Source: Bacillus pumilus
GTDB taxonomy: Bacteria > Bacillota > Bacilli > Bacillales > Bacillaceae
Reading direction: 5' to 3'
Assembly: GCF_002744245.1 (NCBI RefSeq)
Contig: NZ_NKHG01000016.1
Location: forward strand, 1-64,000
Length of the DNA stretch: 64,000 bases
Both the position numbers and the translations under genes were made by a program. Of the stretch, positions 26,543-34,567 are shown piece by piece (the first letter of the stretch is position 1; each line of letters starts with the position of its first letter). Under the pieces are notes generated by a model. It was given only the letters and a program-made list of their open reading frames with translations, searched no databases and was not told the origin of the DNA.

Positions 26543-26556
26543 AGGTCAATTGACCT
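26543..26556. promoter_or_regulatory. 14-bp perfect palindrome upstream of mneS
   Basis: AGGTCAATTGACCT, with a further half-site AGGTCAA about 30 bp downstream (near 26576). Probably a binding site for a dimeric regulator of mneS. It does not resemble the MntR box. Confidence 0.45.
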
Positions 26557-26701
26557 TATAAAAATAAGTTTGCTTAGGTCAACACATTTCCATGTATCCT
26601 ATTTTGCTGACGAAAGCGAATCATGTTGCTGTAGACCCACTCGGACTTTGCTTTGTAAAATAAATAATAGAAAAGTGATGTGTGAGGAGGCGCTGTTCGA
26701 C

Positions 26702-27601
26702 ATGGAGCGCTATAACGAATTAAGACAAGGTGAAACGGGTGCTTGGGTCAGCATCATTGCCTATGTGATCTTATCTTTTGTCAAACTCATCATTGGGTAT
26801 GTGTTTCATTCAGAAGCTCTTTCGGCGGATGGATTGAATAATACGACAGATATTATTGCATCGCTTGCCGTGTTAATTGGGCTCCGTATTTCTCAGAAGC
26901 CACCTGATGAAGATCATCCATACGGTCATTTTAGGGCGGAAAATATTGCGTCCCTTGTGGCTTCCTTTATTATGATGCTTGTTGGGCTTCAGGTTTTGCT
27001 GAGTGCTGGCCAGTCGCTTTTCTCATCTGAGCATCAAACGCCTGATATGATTGCAGCTTGGACAGCAGCAGGAAGTGCTGTTGTGATGTACGGTGTGTAT
27101 ATATACAACCGCAATCTGTCCAAACGGATCAATAGCCAGGCTCTTTATGCAGCAGCAGCAGATAATAAATCAGATGCATATGTGAGTATCGGGACATTTG
27201 TAGGGATCATCGCCTCTCAGTTTCAGCTGGCATGGATTGATACGCTTGCTGCGTTTGTGATTGGCTTAATTATTTGTAAAACGGCGTGGGCGATTTTCAG
27301 AGATGCCTCTCATTCGTTAACCGACGGTTTTCATATAAAAGATATGTCGAAGTATAAAGAGACCATTGAGGCGACACCAGGCGTGGGCGATTTAAAGGAT
27401 ATTAAGGCTCGTTATCTTGGAAGTACGGTCCATGTGGATGTGGTTGTTGAGGTAGAGCCGCACTTGAACATTTCAGAAAGCCATGATATTGCAGATGAAA
27501 TCGAACGCAGGATGAAAAAAGAACATGATATTTTACACTCTCATGTTCATATGGAGCCAGCAAGTGCGTCTAAAGAAACGAAGAAGTCTTTTCCATCGTG
27601 A
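26702..27601 (+). CDS. mneS: manganese efflux pump MneS (CDF family)
   Basis: Cation diffusion facilitator that exports Mn(II) in exchange for protons; B. subtilis MneS (YeaB) is the orthologue by sequence and position. Membrane-site motif ADGLNNTTD, loop HPYGHFRAE, second metal motif DNKSDAYVS and the cytoplasmic C-terminal domain ending SHVHMEP are present. The open frame reaches back to 26540, but the ATG at 26702 with GAGGAGG upstream gives the family N-terminus MERYNEL (299 aa). Confidence 0.92.
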   Translation: MERYNELRQGETGAWVSIIAYVILSFVKLIIGYVFHSEALSADGLNNTTDIIASLAVLIGLRISQKPPDEDHPYGHFRAENIASLVASFIMMLVGLQVLLSAGQSLFSSEHQTPDMIAAWTAAGSAVVMYGVYIYNRNLSKRINSQALYAAAADNKSDAYVSIGTFVGIIASQFQLAWIDTLAAFVIGLIICKTAWAIFRDASHSLTDGFHIKDMSKYKETIEATPGVGDLKDIKARYLGSTVHVDVVVEVEPHLNISESHDIADEIERRMKKEHDILHSHVHMEPASASKETKKSFPS

Positions 27602-27616
27602 GAAGGCTTCTTTTCG
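27583..27616 (+). terminator. mneS terminator
   Basis: Stem gaagtctttt / agaaggcttc (two G-T pairs), 8-nt loop, then TTTTCGTTT. It overlaps the end of the gene. Confidence 0.6.
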
Positions 27617-27707
27617 TTTCTGACGTGCTGATGTTTTATGCAAATGCGTGTTGTATGGTAAAGTTAGACTAGATGAAAATTGACGGAAACGTGATAGGAG
27701 GATCAGG

Positions 27708-28670
27708 ATGGCATTTGATGAACCGATGCATTCAGATTTACAAAAAATCGTAGATAACATCAATAAAGTCATGGTTGGAAAAAAAGACATTGCGATATTA
27801 AGCCTTGCTGCAATTTTGGCAAAGGGGCACGTGTTATTAGAGGATGTGCCTGGCGTTGGGAAAACGATGATGGTTCGTGCTTTGGCAAAATCAATTGGCT
27901 GTGAGTTTAAGCGAATCCAATTCACCCCTGACCTTTTGCCTTCAGATGTGACAGGTGTATCGATTTATAATAAAAAGACAAATGAGTTTGAATTCAGACA
28001 AGGACCGATTATGGGGCAGATTATTTTGGCGGATGAGATTAACCGGACATCTCCTAAAACACAATCAGCGCTGCTAGAAGCGATGGAGGAAGGCAGTGTC
28101 ACAGTGGACGGAGAAACGATGCGACTTGCAGATCCTTTCTTCGTCATGGCTACGCAAAATCCTGTGGAATATGAAGGAACCTATCCGCTGCCAGAAGCGC
28201 AAATGGACCGGTTTTTATTCAAGCTGCAGATGGGGTATCCGACCATGCTGGAGGAGCTAGAGGTGCTCAATTTGCAGGAGAAGCAATCCCCGATCGACAC
28301 GCTCCAAGCCGTGATGACAAAGGATCATATCCATGCTTTGCAGCAAGCTGTTCAGACCGTACATGTGGATGCATCCATTAAAGAATATATTGTGGAAATC
28401 GCCCAAGCGACTCGACATCACCCATCCGTCTATTTAGGCGTGAGCCCAAGGGGATCGATTGCACTCATGAAGGCAGCGCAGGCGTATGCGCTTTTGAATC
28501 AGCGGGATTATGTGATTCCAGATGATGTGCAGTATTTGGCGCCTTATACGCTGCCGCATCGAATGATTTTAACATCAGAAGCGACGTATGAAGGGAAGAA
28601 GGCGGAGACAATGCTGCGACAGATGCTTGAGCATATTGGCGTACCAGTTCAAAAGTCGATGACTCAATGA
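27708..28670 (+). CDS. yeaC: MoxR-family AAA+ ATPase YeaC
   Basis: AAA+ chaperone-like ATPase. Walker A is in VPGVGKTMM, Walker B in ILADEINR, sensor 1 in ATQNP, and the arginine-rich lid SPRGSIALMKAAQA near residue 245. 320 aa. MoxR ATPases act with DUF58/VWA partners, and the overlapping next gene is exactly such a partner. GGAGGATC ribosome-binding site. Confidence 0.93.
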   Translation: MAFDEPMHSDLQKIVDNINKVMVGKKDIAILSLAAILAKGHVLLEDVPGVGKTMMVRALAKSIGCEFKRIQFTPDLLPSDVTGVSIYNKKTNEFEFRQGPIMGQIILADEINRTSPKTQSALLEAMEEGSVTVDGETMRLADPFFVMATQNPVEYEGTYPLPEAQMDRFLFKLQMGYPTMLEELEVLNLQEKQSPIDTLQAVMTKDHIHALQQAVQTVHVDASIKEYIVEIAQATRHHPSVYLGVSPRGSIALMKAAQAYALLNQRDYVIPDDVQYLAPYTLPHRMILTSEATYEGKKAETMLRQMLEHIGVPVQKSMTQ

Positions 28671-29857
28671 AATCACGTGACCGTTTCGCTGTGTCATTAT
28701 GGTTACGGGTTATGATGCTCCTGATCCTCACTGCTGCAGCCTTTTGCTATGCCATGTTTCAGGGCGGATTTGTGAGTTGGTTCCTGTTTTATGCATTTTT
28801 TCCATATGCTTTGTATGCTTTGCTATTTGCCCTCGTTCCGCTTCGTGTGACAGCCAAAAGGACATTACAGCATACCCGGTTGAAGGCGGGGGACGTGCTA
28901 TCTGTTGACCTTGAAATCAAGCGGACGAATCCATTTCCATACGTGTATGTGATTATTGAGGATGATCCGCCGGACACCTTCCACTTGCAGGAACAAATGG
29001 AAATGAAGCAAATGCTGTTTCCTTGGTTTCGGAAAACGTGGCGATTTTCTTATCACTTGAATGATATCGTGCGGGGGGAGCATCATTTGATAGCGGTCAG
29101 AATCAAAACGGGCGATATGTTTGGTTTTGTTGAAAAAGAAGTGATCATTCCGTTAGAAAAAAAGCTCCTCGTCTATCCGAAGGTGCTGGATCTTCCAGTT
29201 GAATCTGCTGAGTCAGTGAATGAAAATGGAGGTAAAGCGGTTCACTCGTGGTTAAATGAACCGACTAATGTCACAACAGGCGTACGGGAATACCAGCAAG
29301 GGGATCGCTTTGCTTGGGTGGACTGGAAGACGACGGCTAGAAGAGGTCAGCTGATGACCAAAGAGTTTGAACAGAATCAGTCAAAGGACCTTTTGGTGTT
29401 CGCTGATTTTACAGATGAAGCCGTTTTTGAGACGGTTGTGTCTATTGCGGCATCTGTTCTTCAAACGGCTGTGAAAAAAGGGGTGCCGACAGGTCTTGTG
29501 CCACTTGGCGATCAGCACTCGTTTCGAGTGGATCAAGGAGAGCTGCATTTACAGGACATGCTCTATTATTTAACAAGGGTGCAGTATCAGCCTTCTCGCG
29601 CACAAGATTATAAACCGTTAGCATCGAGTGAGTACCAGCACACCGGAAAATATGTCGTCACGGGTCAGCTGCAGGAAGAGCTTGCTGCCAGTCTTCTTGG
29701 AAATCCAAACAGAAAGAACATCACCGTTCTTTTAGTGAAGAGAGCCGTTGACCGATTGACGACAAAAGAAAAACAGCTTGTAGACCGGTTCAAAGCTTCT
29801 GGAATACGCACCACAATTTTATTTGAAGACCGGTTGCACGAAAGAACTGTGAGGTGA
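28667..29857 (+). CDS. yeaD: DUF58 protein YeaD
   Basis: 396 aa: two membrane spans at the N-terminus (about residues 9-53), an Ig-like stretch, then the DUF58 signature GVREYQQGDRFAWVDWKTTA and the VWA-like LLVFADFTDE. Overlaps yeaC by 4 bp (ATGA), so the MoxR-DUF58 pair is translationally coupled. The role in envelope biology is inferred from family context only. Confidence 0.92.
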   Translation: MKSRDRFAVSLWLRVMMLLILTAAAFCYAMFQGGFVSWFLFYAFFPYALYALLFALVPLRVTAKRTLQHTRLKAGDVLSVDLEIKRTNPFPYVYVIIEDDPPDTFHLQEQMEMKQMLFPWFRKTWRFSYHLNDIVRGEHHLIAVRIKTGDMFGFVEKEVIIPLEKKLLVYPKVLDLPVESAESVNENGGKAVHSWLNEPTNVTTGVREYQQGDRFAWVDWKTTARRGQLMTKEFEQNQSKDLLVFADFTDEAVFETVVSIAASVLQTAVKKGVPTGLVPLGDQHSFRVDQGELHLQDMLYYLTRVQYQPSRAQDYKPLASSEYQHTGKYVVTGQLQEELAASLLGNPNRKNITVLLVKRAVDRLTTKEKQLVDRFKASGIRTTILFEDRLHERTVR

Positions 29858-29866
29858 CAAACATTT

Positions 29867-32071
29867 ATGTTGCTTACTCATCAACGGCAAAGCCGTTTTG
29901 AGTTGTTTATCTATTATGTTGTAGCCTTTCTGCTGCTTTGGGAATGGCTTCGTCCGCTTCAAGATTTTACAGAGACGAGTCATACGTCTTATTTCATTAT
30001 TTTTATAGGGCTTACGTGTTTGTTCACTTTCTTTCGTCTGAAGTGGTATGTGACGTTTCCTATATGTGCTGGACTGATTCTCCTTGCCTTATATCTGATC
30101 TTTTATCAATCAGAGCCAAGCTATCCGGCTGCATTATTTGCTGATATGAAAGATAATATCACTTTAATGAGCACAGGAATGTGGAGTGACATGTATCCGT
30201 CTTTCCGCACATTGTTGTTTTATATTTTGCTGTGGCTGCTTGTCTATTTGCTTCATTATTGGGTCGTCTATCAGCAGCGCATCTTTTTCTTTTTACTCAT
30301 GACGATTGTGTATGTCACGATTCTTGATACGTTTACACCTTATGACGCGACCTTTGCGATCGTTCGAATTATGGTGTTTGGCTTTTGTTTACTTGGATTG
30401 CTGTATTTCGATCGACTTCGTTCGGCTGAAGGCGTGCGGGTGTCACAGAAAGCTCGTCTTCACTGGTTTTTACCAATGCTGGCGCTTGTCCTCGTATCAG
30501 CGTCACTCGGTGCTTCTTTGCCAAAGTCTAATCCAAAATGGCCCGATCCAGTACCGTTTTTTAAGGCGGTCACGAATCAAGATGGAACAGCAGGGCAGAA
30601 TAAGGTGGGATATAGTGCAGACGATTCATCGCTTGGCGGGCCGTTTAGTGAGGACCGCACACCAGTATTTAAATGGAGCGGAAAAGAGCCTTCTTATTTT
30701 CGTGTAGAAACAAAAAGCATCTACACGGGAAAAGGCTGGGAGGATGCTTCAAATGATGCAAAGCCTACTCGGTTAAAAGACGACGATGTCCCGAACCGGT
30801 GGTTTACCGAGCGTGTGAAAACAGAGGTTCATGAAACGAGAGTCGATATGGAGGCGGACTATCGATTTAACCATGCCGTTTATCCGATTGGTACGATCAC
30901 ACTGACGCCAATGGAAAATATCCCGTTGCAAATGATGGGTAAGACGGAGAAAATTGTGCCGACTAATCAAAACCCGCCTAAAAATTTAGGGAACTATCAA
31001 ATCAGCTTCTTATCACCTACATTTATCCTTGAGGATTTACAGCAGATCAAAGTGCCAACCAAGCAGCAGGTGAATCAGCAGGTCGGAAGTGAATACTTGC
31101 AGCTCCCTTCCACATTGCCAGAGCGTGTGAAAACATTGGCCAACAGCTTAACGGAAACGAAGGATAATATGTATGATAAAGCAAAAGCGATTGAGGGTTA
31201 TTTAGGTTCTGCAAAGTTTTCATATGAAACACAAAATGTCGCAGTGCCGGGACGTAATGAAGATTATGTCGATCAATTCTTATTTGATACGATGATTGGC
31301 TATTGTGATAATTTTTCAACCTCTATGATTGTGATGCTTCGTTCGATCGGTATTCCGGCGAGATGGGTGAAAGGATATACGTCTGGTCAGTTATATGAAA
31401 CACAGATAGATGGAAACAATGTGTATGAAGTGACCAATAACAATGCGCATTCATGGGTAGAAGTCTATTTTCCAAATCGGGGCTGGGTGACCTTTGAACC
31501 GACAAAAGGATTTACGAATCCAGAGACATTTACAAATGAAGCCGTTTCTAGCGATCAAACAGATGATCAAAAGGATGAAGAAGATCAGCCTGCGTCTGAT
31601 GCACAAGAAGATCAGCGGACACAGCAGCCGCAGCAGCAGGAGACGGGGCAGCCTGCAGAGCCAAAGGAACAAACAGCTCAAACAAAGCCAAGTATGGTGA
31701 ATGTTGGTTCGATCTTGGGGTATGTGGCAGGTGCTGTTGTCCTTCTTGGATTCATCAGCTGGATGCTTTATCGATTCAGAGCAAGATGGCTGCCATTCTT
31801 TATTGTTCGAAAGGTGAACCGTCTGCCAGATGAGGAAGCATTTTTCTATGCGTATGCTGCCTTATTAAAGCAGCTAAAGCGCAGGGGAATGGAGAAAAAA
31901 CCAGGCATGACGCTAAGAGAATTCGCTTCTTTGATAGATGGCAAGGATGGAGATCATCACATGTCAGAGCTGACGCAGCTCTATGAGCGGGCGCTCTATC
32001 GACGAGAAGACGCATCGGCGCTTTGGCGGCAATCCGCAAAGTTATGGGAAAATTTAATAAACAGGAGATAG
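29867..32071 (+). CDS. yebA: membrane transglutaminase-like protein YebA (TgpA family)
   Basis: 734 aa. The N-terminal half has about six membrane spans (DUF3488 type). The external transglutaminase-like domain shows the catalytic cysteine in GYCDNFSTSMIVML, the histidine in NAHSWVEVYF and WVTFEPT. A Q/E/P-rich linker (about residues 560-605) leads to one more span and a cytoplasmic DUF4129-like tail. Third gene of the yeaC-yeaD-yebA unit, a conserved trio. Confidence 0.92.
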   Translation: MLLTHQRQSRFELFIYYVVAFLLLWEWLRPLQDFTETSHTSYFIIFIGLTCLFTFFRLKWYVTFPICAGLILLALYLIFYQSEPSYPAALFADMKDNITLMSTGMWSDMYPSFRTLLFYILLWLLVYLLHYWVVYQQRIFFFLLMTIVYVTILDTFTPYDATFAIVRIMVFGFCLLGLLYFDRLRSAEGVRVSQKARLHWFLPMLALVLVSASLGASLPKSNPKWPDPVPFFKAVTNQDGTAGQNKVGYSADDSSLGGPFSEDRTPVFKWSGKEPSYFRVETKSIYTGKGWEDASNDAKPTRLKDDDVPNRWFTERVKTEVHETRVDMEADYRFNHAVYPIGTITLTPMENIPLQMMGKTEKIVPTNQNPPKNLGNYQISFLSPTFILEDLQQIKVPTKQQVNQQVGSEYLQLPSTLPERVKTLANSLTETKDNMYDKAKAIEGYLGSAKFSYETQNVAVPGRNEDYVDQFLFDTMIGYCDNFSTSMIVMLRSIGIPARWVKGYTSGQLYETQIDGNNVYEVTNNNAHSWVEVYFPNRGWVTFEPTKGFTNPETFTNEAVSSDQTDDQKDEEDQPASDAQEDQRTQQPQQQETGQPAEPKEQTAQTKPSMVNVGSILGYVAGAVVLLGFISWMLYRFRARWLPFFIVRKVNRLPDEEAFFYAYAALLKQLKRRGMEKKPGMTLREFASLIDGKDGDHHMSELTQLYERALYRREDASALWRQSAKLWENLINRR

Positions 32072-32073
32072 TC

Positions 32074-32102
32074 TTGACCGCGTACCTTCCTGTTGTTAGA
32101 AT
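32074..32102 (+). promoter_or_regulatory. SigA promoter of guaA
   Basis: TTGACC (32074-32079), 17-bp spacer, TAGAAT (32097-32102). It starts 3 bp after the yebA stop and gives a leader of about 145 nt before guaA. Confidence 0.82.
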
Positions 32103-32137
32103 AGGTGAATATTAAAACCTTCTAAAATACATGAAAT

Positions 32138-32215
32138 TGAAGCGTTCGGATGTGAGTCTGGGCGCTTCAAAAGCGTGATTTCACACTGAGAGCAGGTTTT
32201 CTCCTCTCATTTTTT
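32138..32215 (+). promoter_or_regulatory. structured guaA leader with terminator-like hairpin
   Basis: First hairpin TGAAGCG / CGCTTCA (32138-32144 and 32163-32169). Second hairpin TGAGAG / CTCTCA (32187-32192 and 32204-32209), followed directly by TTTTTTC. Because both lie after the guaA promoter, the second could act as an attenuator. It is not a purine riboswitch; the conserved core is absent. Confidence 0.55.
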
Positions 32216-32256
32216 CTGTGCGTTTATAAAACTATATTGGACATAGAGGTGACACC

Positions 32257-33798
32257 ATGACAAATTTAGTAAATGAAATGATCTTGGTTCTCGATTTCGG
32301 CAGTCAGTACAATCAGCTGATCACACGCCGTATTCGTGAATTTGGTGTGTACAGTGAGCTTCATCCGCACACTTTAACTGCTGAAGAAATTAAAGAAATG
32401 GCGCCTAAAGGAATCATCCTTTCTGGCGGACCAAATAGTGTTTATGATGAAGGATCTTTCCGCTGTGATGAAAAGATTTTTGATCTAGGCATTCCGGTTC
32501 TAGGCATTTGCTATGGCATGCAGCTCATGACTCATTATTTAGGCGGGAAAGTAGAAGCTGCTAGCCAGCGTGAATATGGAAAAGCAGATATCCACATTAA
32601 TGGAACACCTGCATTATTCAAAGACCTTCCGAATGAGCAAGTCGTTTGGATGAGCCATGGTGACCTTGTCGTTGAAGTACCTGAAGGCTTTACAGTGGAT
32701 GCAACAAGTGCCCATTGTCCAAACTCAGCGATGAGCTTTGCTGAGAAGAACTTCTATGGCGTTCAGTTCCACCCAGAGGTTCGTCACTCTGAGTACGGGA
32801 ACGACCTATTGAAAAACTTTGTCTTCGGTGTGTGTGATTGTGATGGCAAATGGTCAATGGAGAACTTCATTGAAATCGAAATGCAGAAAATCCGTCAAAC
32901 AGTGGGCGACAAACAAGTATTGTGCGCACTAAGCGGCGGTGTTGATTCATCTGTTGTAGCGGTATTGATCCACAAAGCAATCGGCGATCAGCTGACATGT
33001 ATTTTCGTTGATCACGGTCTTCTTCGTAAAGGCGAAGCAGAAGGAGTTATGAAAACATTTAGCGAAGGTTTCAACATGAACGTGATTAAAGTAGATGCGA
33101 AAGATCGTTTCTTAAACAAGCTAAAAGGTGTATCTGATCCTGAGCAAAAACGTAAAATCATCGGGAACGAATTCATCTATGTATTCGATGATGAAGCGGA
33201 CAAGCTAAAAGGAATCGACTACTTAGCACAAGGAACACTTTACACAGATATCATTGAGAGCGGAACAGCAACGGCACAAACAATCAAATCTCACCACAAC
33301 GTAGGCGGTCTTCCAGAAGACATGCAGTTCGAATTGATTGAGCCTCTGAATACGCTATTCAAGGATGAAGTCCGTGCCCTAGGTTCAGAGCTAGGCATTC
33401 CTGACGACATCGTCTGGAGACAGCCATTCCCAGGTCCAGGACTAGGTATCCGTGTCCTAGGCGAAATTTCTGAAGAAAAACTAGAAATCGTTCGTGAATC
33501 TGATGCCATTCTTCGCGAAGAAATTGCCAACTTCGGCCTTGAGCGCGACATCTGGCAATACTTCACCGTTCTCCCAGACATCCGCAGCGTAGGTGTTATG
33601 GGTGACGCAAGAACATACGATTACACAATCGGAATCCGTGCCGTTACTTCTATTGATGGAATGACGAGTGACTGGGCAAGAATCCCTTGGGATGTGCTTG
33701 AGAAGATTTCAACTCGTATTGTGAATGAAGTGAAGCATATTAACCGTGTGGTGTATGATATTACGAGTAAGCCGCCTGCTACGATTGAGTGGGAGTAG
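32257..33798 (+). CDS. guaA: GMP synthase (glutamine-hydrolysing)
   Basis: Converts XMP to GMP with glutamine and ATP. The N-terminal class I glutaminase has GICYGMQ with the nucleophile Cys and FHPEV. The ATP-pyrophosphatase domain has the PP-loop SGGVDSSV. The C-terminal dimer domain ends IEWE. 513 aa, full length. AGAGGTGAC ribosome-binding site. Confidence 0.98.
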   Translation: MTNLVNEMILVLDFGSQYNQLITRRIREFGVYSELHPHTLTAEEIKEMAPKGIILSGGPNSVYDEGSFRCDEKIFDLGIPVLGICYGMQLMTHYLGGKVEAASQREYGKADIHINGTPALFKDLPNEQVVWMSHGDLVVEVPEGFTVDATSAHCPNSAMSFAEKNFYGVQFHPEVRHSEYGNDLLKNFVFGVCDCDGKWSMENFIEIEMQKIRQTVGDKQVLCALSGGVDSSVVAVLIHKAIGDQLTCIFVDHGLLRKGEAEGVMKTFSEGFNMNVIKVDAKDRFLNKLKGVSDPEQKRKIIGNEFIYVFDDEADKLKGIDYLAQGTLYTDIIESGTATAQTIKSHHNVGGLPEDMQFELIEPLNTLFKDEVRALGSELGIPDDIVWRQPFPGPGLGIRVLGEISEEKLEIVRESDAILREEIANFGLERDIWQYFTVLPDIRSVGVMGDARTYDYTIGIRAVTSIDGMTSDWARIPWDVLEKISTRIVNEVKHINRVVYDITSKPPATIEWE

Positions 33799-33894
33799 CC
33801 TAGAAAAATAAAATGAAGTGTTTACGTTGATTTAACAACGTGTTGAGTGTTGTATATGGGTGAAAAACAACTAAAGATGAAGAAGTTCCCCAAC

Positions 33895-33930
33895 AAAAAC
33901 CCCACCAAGAAATTTCTCGGTGGGGTTTTT
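33895..33930 (+). terminator. guaA terminator
   Basis: Stem aaccccacc / ggtggggtt with an 11-nt loop, then TTTTT. A weaker hairpin acgttg / caacgt lies upstream near 33825. Confidence 0.9.
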
Positions 33931-34004
33931 GTCGCTAACAAAAAGCACTTTTCTTTCAATATTTGGTACAATAGATTTGGATAATTAGAAGGAAGGTGAA
34001 CTAA

Positions 34005-34163
34005 TTGAGACTAGCGGTAAGGTTAGATATAGAAACAAAAAGCGGAATTAATGTATTGAAAGAGATTCTCAAAAGTGAGCCATTATATAGTGGACTTAGC
34101 CTAACAAATGGTTTTGTAGTAAATCAAGCATATCTAAAGATACAATTGGGAAATGGTGATTAA
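34005..34163 (+). CDS. 52-aa hypothetical protein upstream of the type III RM system
   Basis: TTG start with AGAAGGAAGGTGA in front; extended -10 box TGGTACAAT at 33964-33972. Sequence (M)RLAVRLDIETKSGINVLKEI to YLKIQLGNGD. No known domain. It overlaps the next ORF by 11 bp in another frame; the two could be halves of one frameshifted gene. AT-rich like the RM genes. Confidence 0.5.
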   Translation: MRLAVRLDIETKSGINVLKEILKSEPLYSGLSLTNGFVVNQAYLKIQLGNGD

Positions 34164-34365
34164 AAATCCCCAAATTCCAAAAGACAATATAGATAAAAAG
34201 AATTTGGGGTTACAGACCAATTTAGATTTAAGTCAGGAAATTATTGATGGGATTAATGAACTAAAGAAAATATTCCCTGAGTATTTACCGAAAAATTTCC
34301 TACCTAACTATCTCTTACGTAATTCGAATTATTGTAAGAAGTGCAATGATAAAGAAGAAAGGTGA
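34153..34365 (+). CDS. 70-aa hypothetical protein upstream of the type III RM system
   Basis: MVIKNPQIPKDNIDKKNLGL to LLRNSNYCKKCNDKEER. The C-terminal CKKC could bind a metal or be incidental. The start overlaps the previous ORF, and its ribosome-binding site is weak (TTGGGAA). Function unknown. Confidence 0.5.
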   Translation: MVIKNPQIPKDNIDKKNLGLQTNLDLSQEIIDGINELKKIFPEYLPKNFLPNYLLRNSNYCKKCNDKEER

Positions 34366-34438
34366 ACTAAAACCAGATAGCAAGGAACGATAATCTAAAC
34401 TGAACTCGACAATGATTTGGAAAATGGAGGCACGTATA

Positions 34439-34567
34439 ATGTGTTACAACTCAATACAGATAATTTTTTTATCAAAAGAAGTTAATATAGTAAACGAAAT
34501 ACAAAATGATATGGTGCAGTTATTTGTGATGCCATCATTTCTAAAGGTGGCGCCATATCATGAATAA
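34439..34567 (+). CDS. 42-aa ORF overlapping the mod start
   Basis: ATG with GGAGG upstream. MCYNSIQIIFLSKEVNIVNE to LKVAPYHE, stop TAA at 34565-34567, 8 bp inside mod. The ATG of mod has only the weak AAAGGTGG before it, so translation of mod is probably coupled to this short ORF. It could also limit early Mod or Res synthesis. Confidence 0.5.
   Translation: MCYNSIQIIFLSKEVNIVNEIQNDMVQLFVMPSFLKVAPYHE

Larger units (their letters stand above)
26222..26701. other. gabP-mneS intergenic region
   Basis: 480 bp between divergent genes. It contains a TTAACAT-G-ATGTTAA palindrome (26341-26355), a 10-codon ORF with a strong ribosome-binding site (26440-26472) and a perfect 14-bp palindrome AGGTCAATTGACCT (26543-26556). 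I looked for a yybP-ykoY manganese riboswitch before mneS and did not find its conserved core. Confidence 0.6.

Noticed and set aside
26540-26701. 54 extra N-terminal residues for MneS
   Set aside because: The extension runs through the palindrome and the probable 5' untranslated region, and does not look like CDF proteins.
26500-26701. yybP-ykoY manganese riboswitch before mneS
   Set aside because: I could not find the conserved core loops; only protein-site-like palindromes are present.
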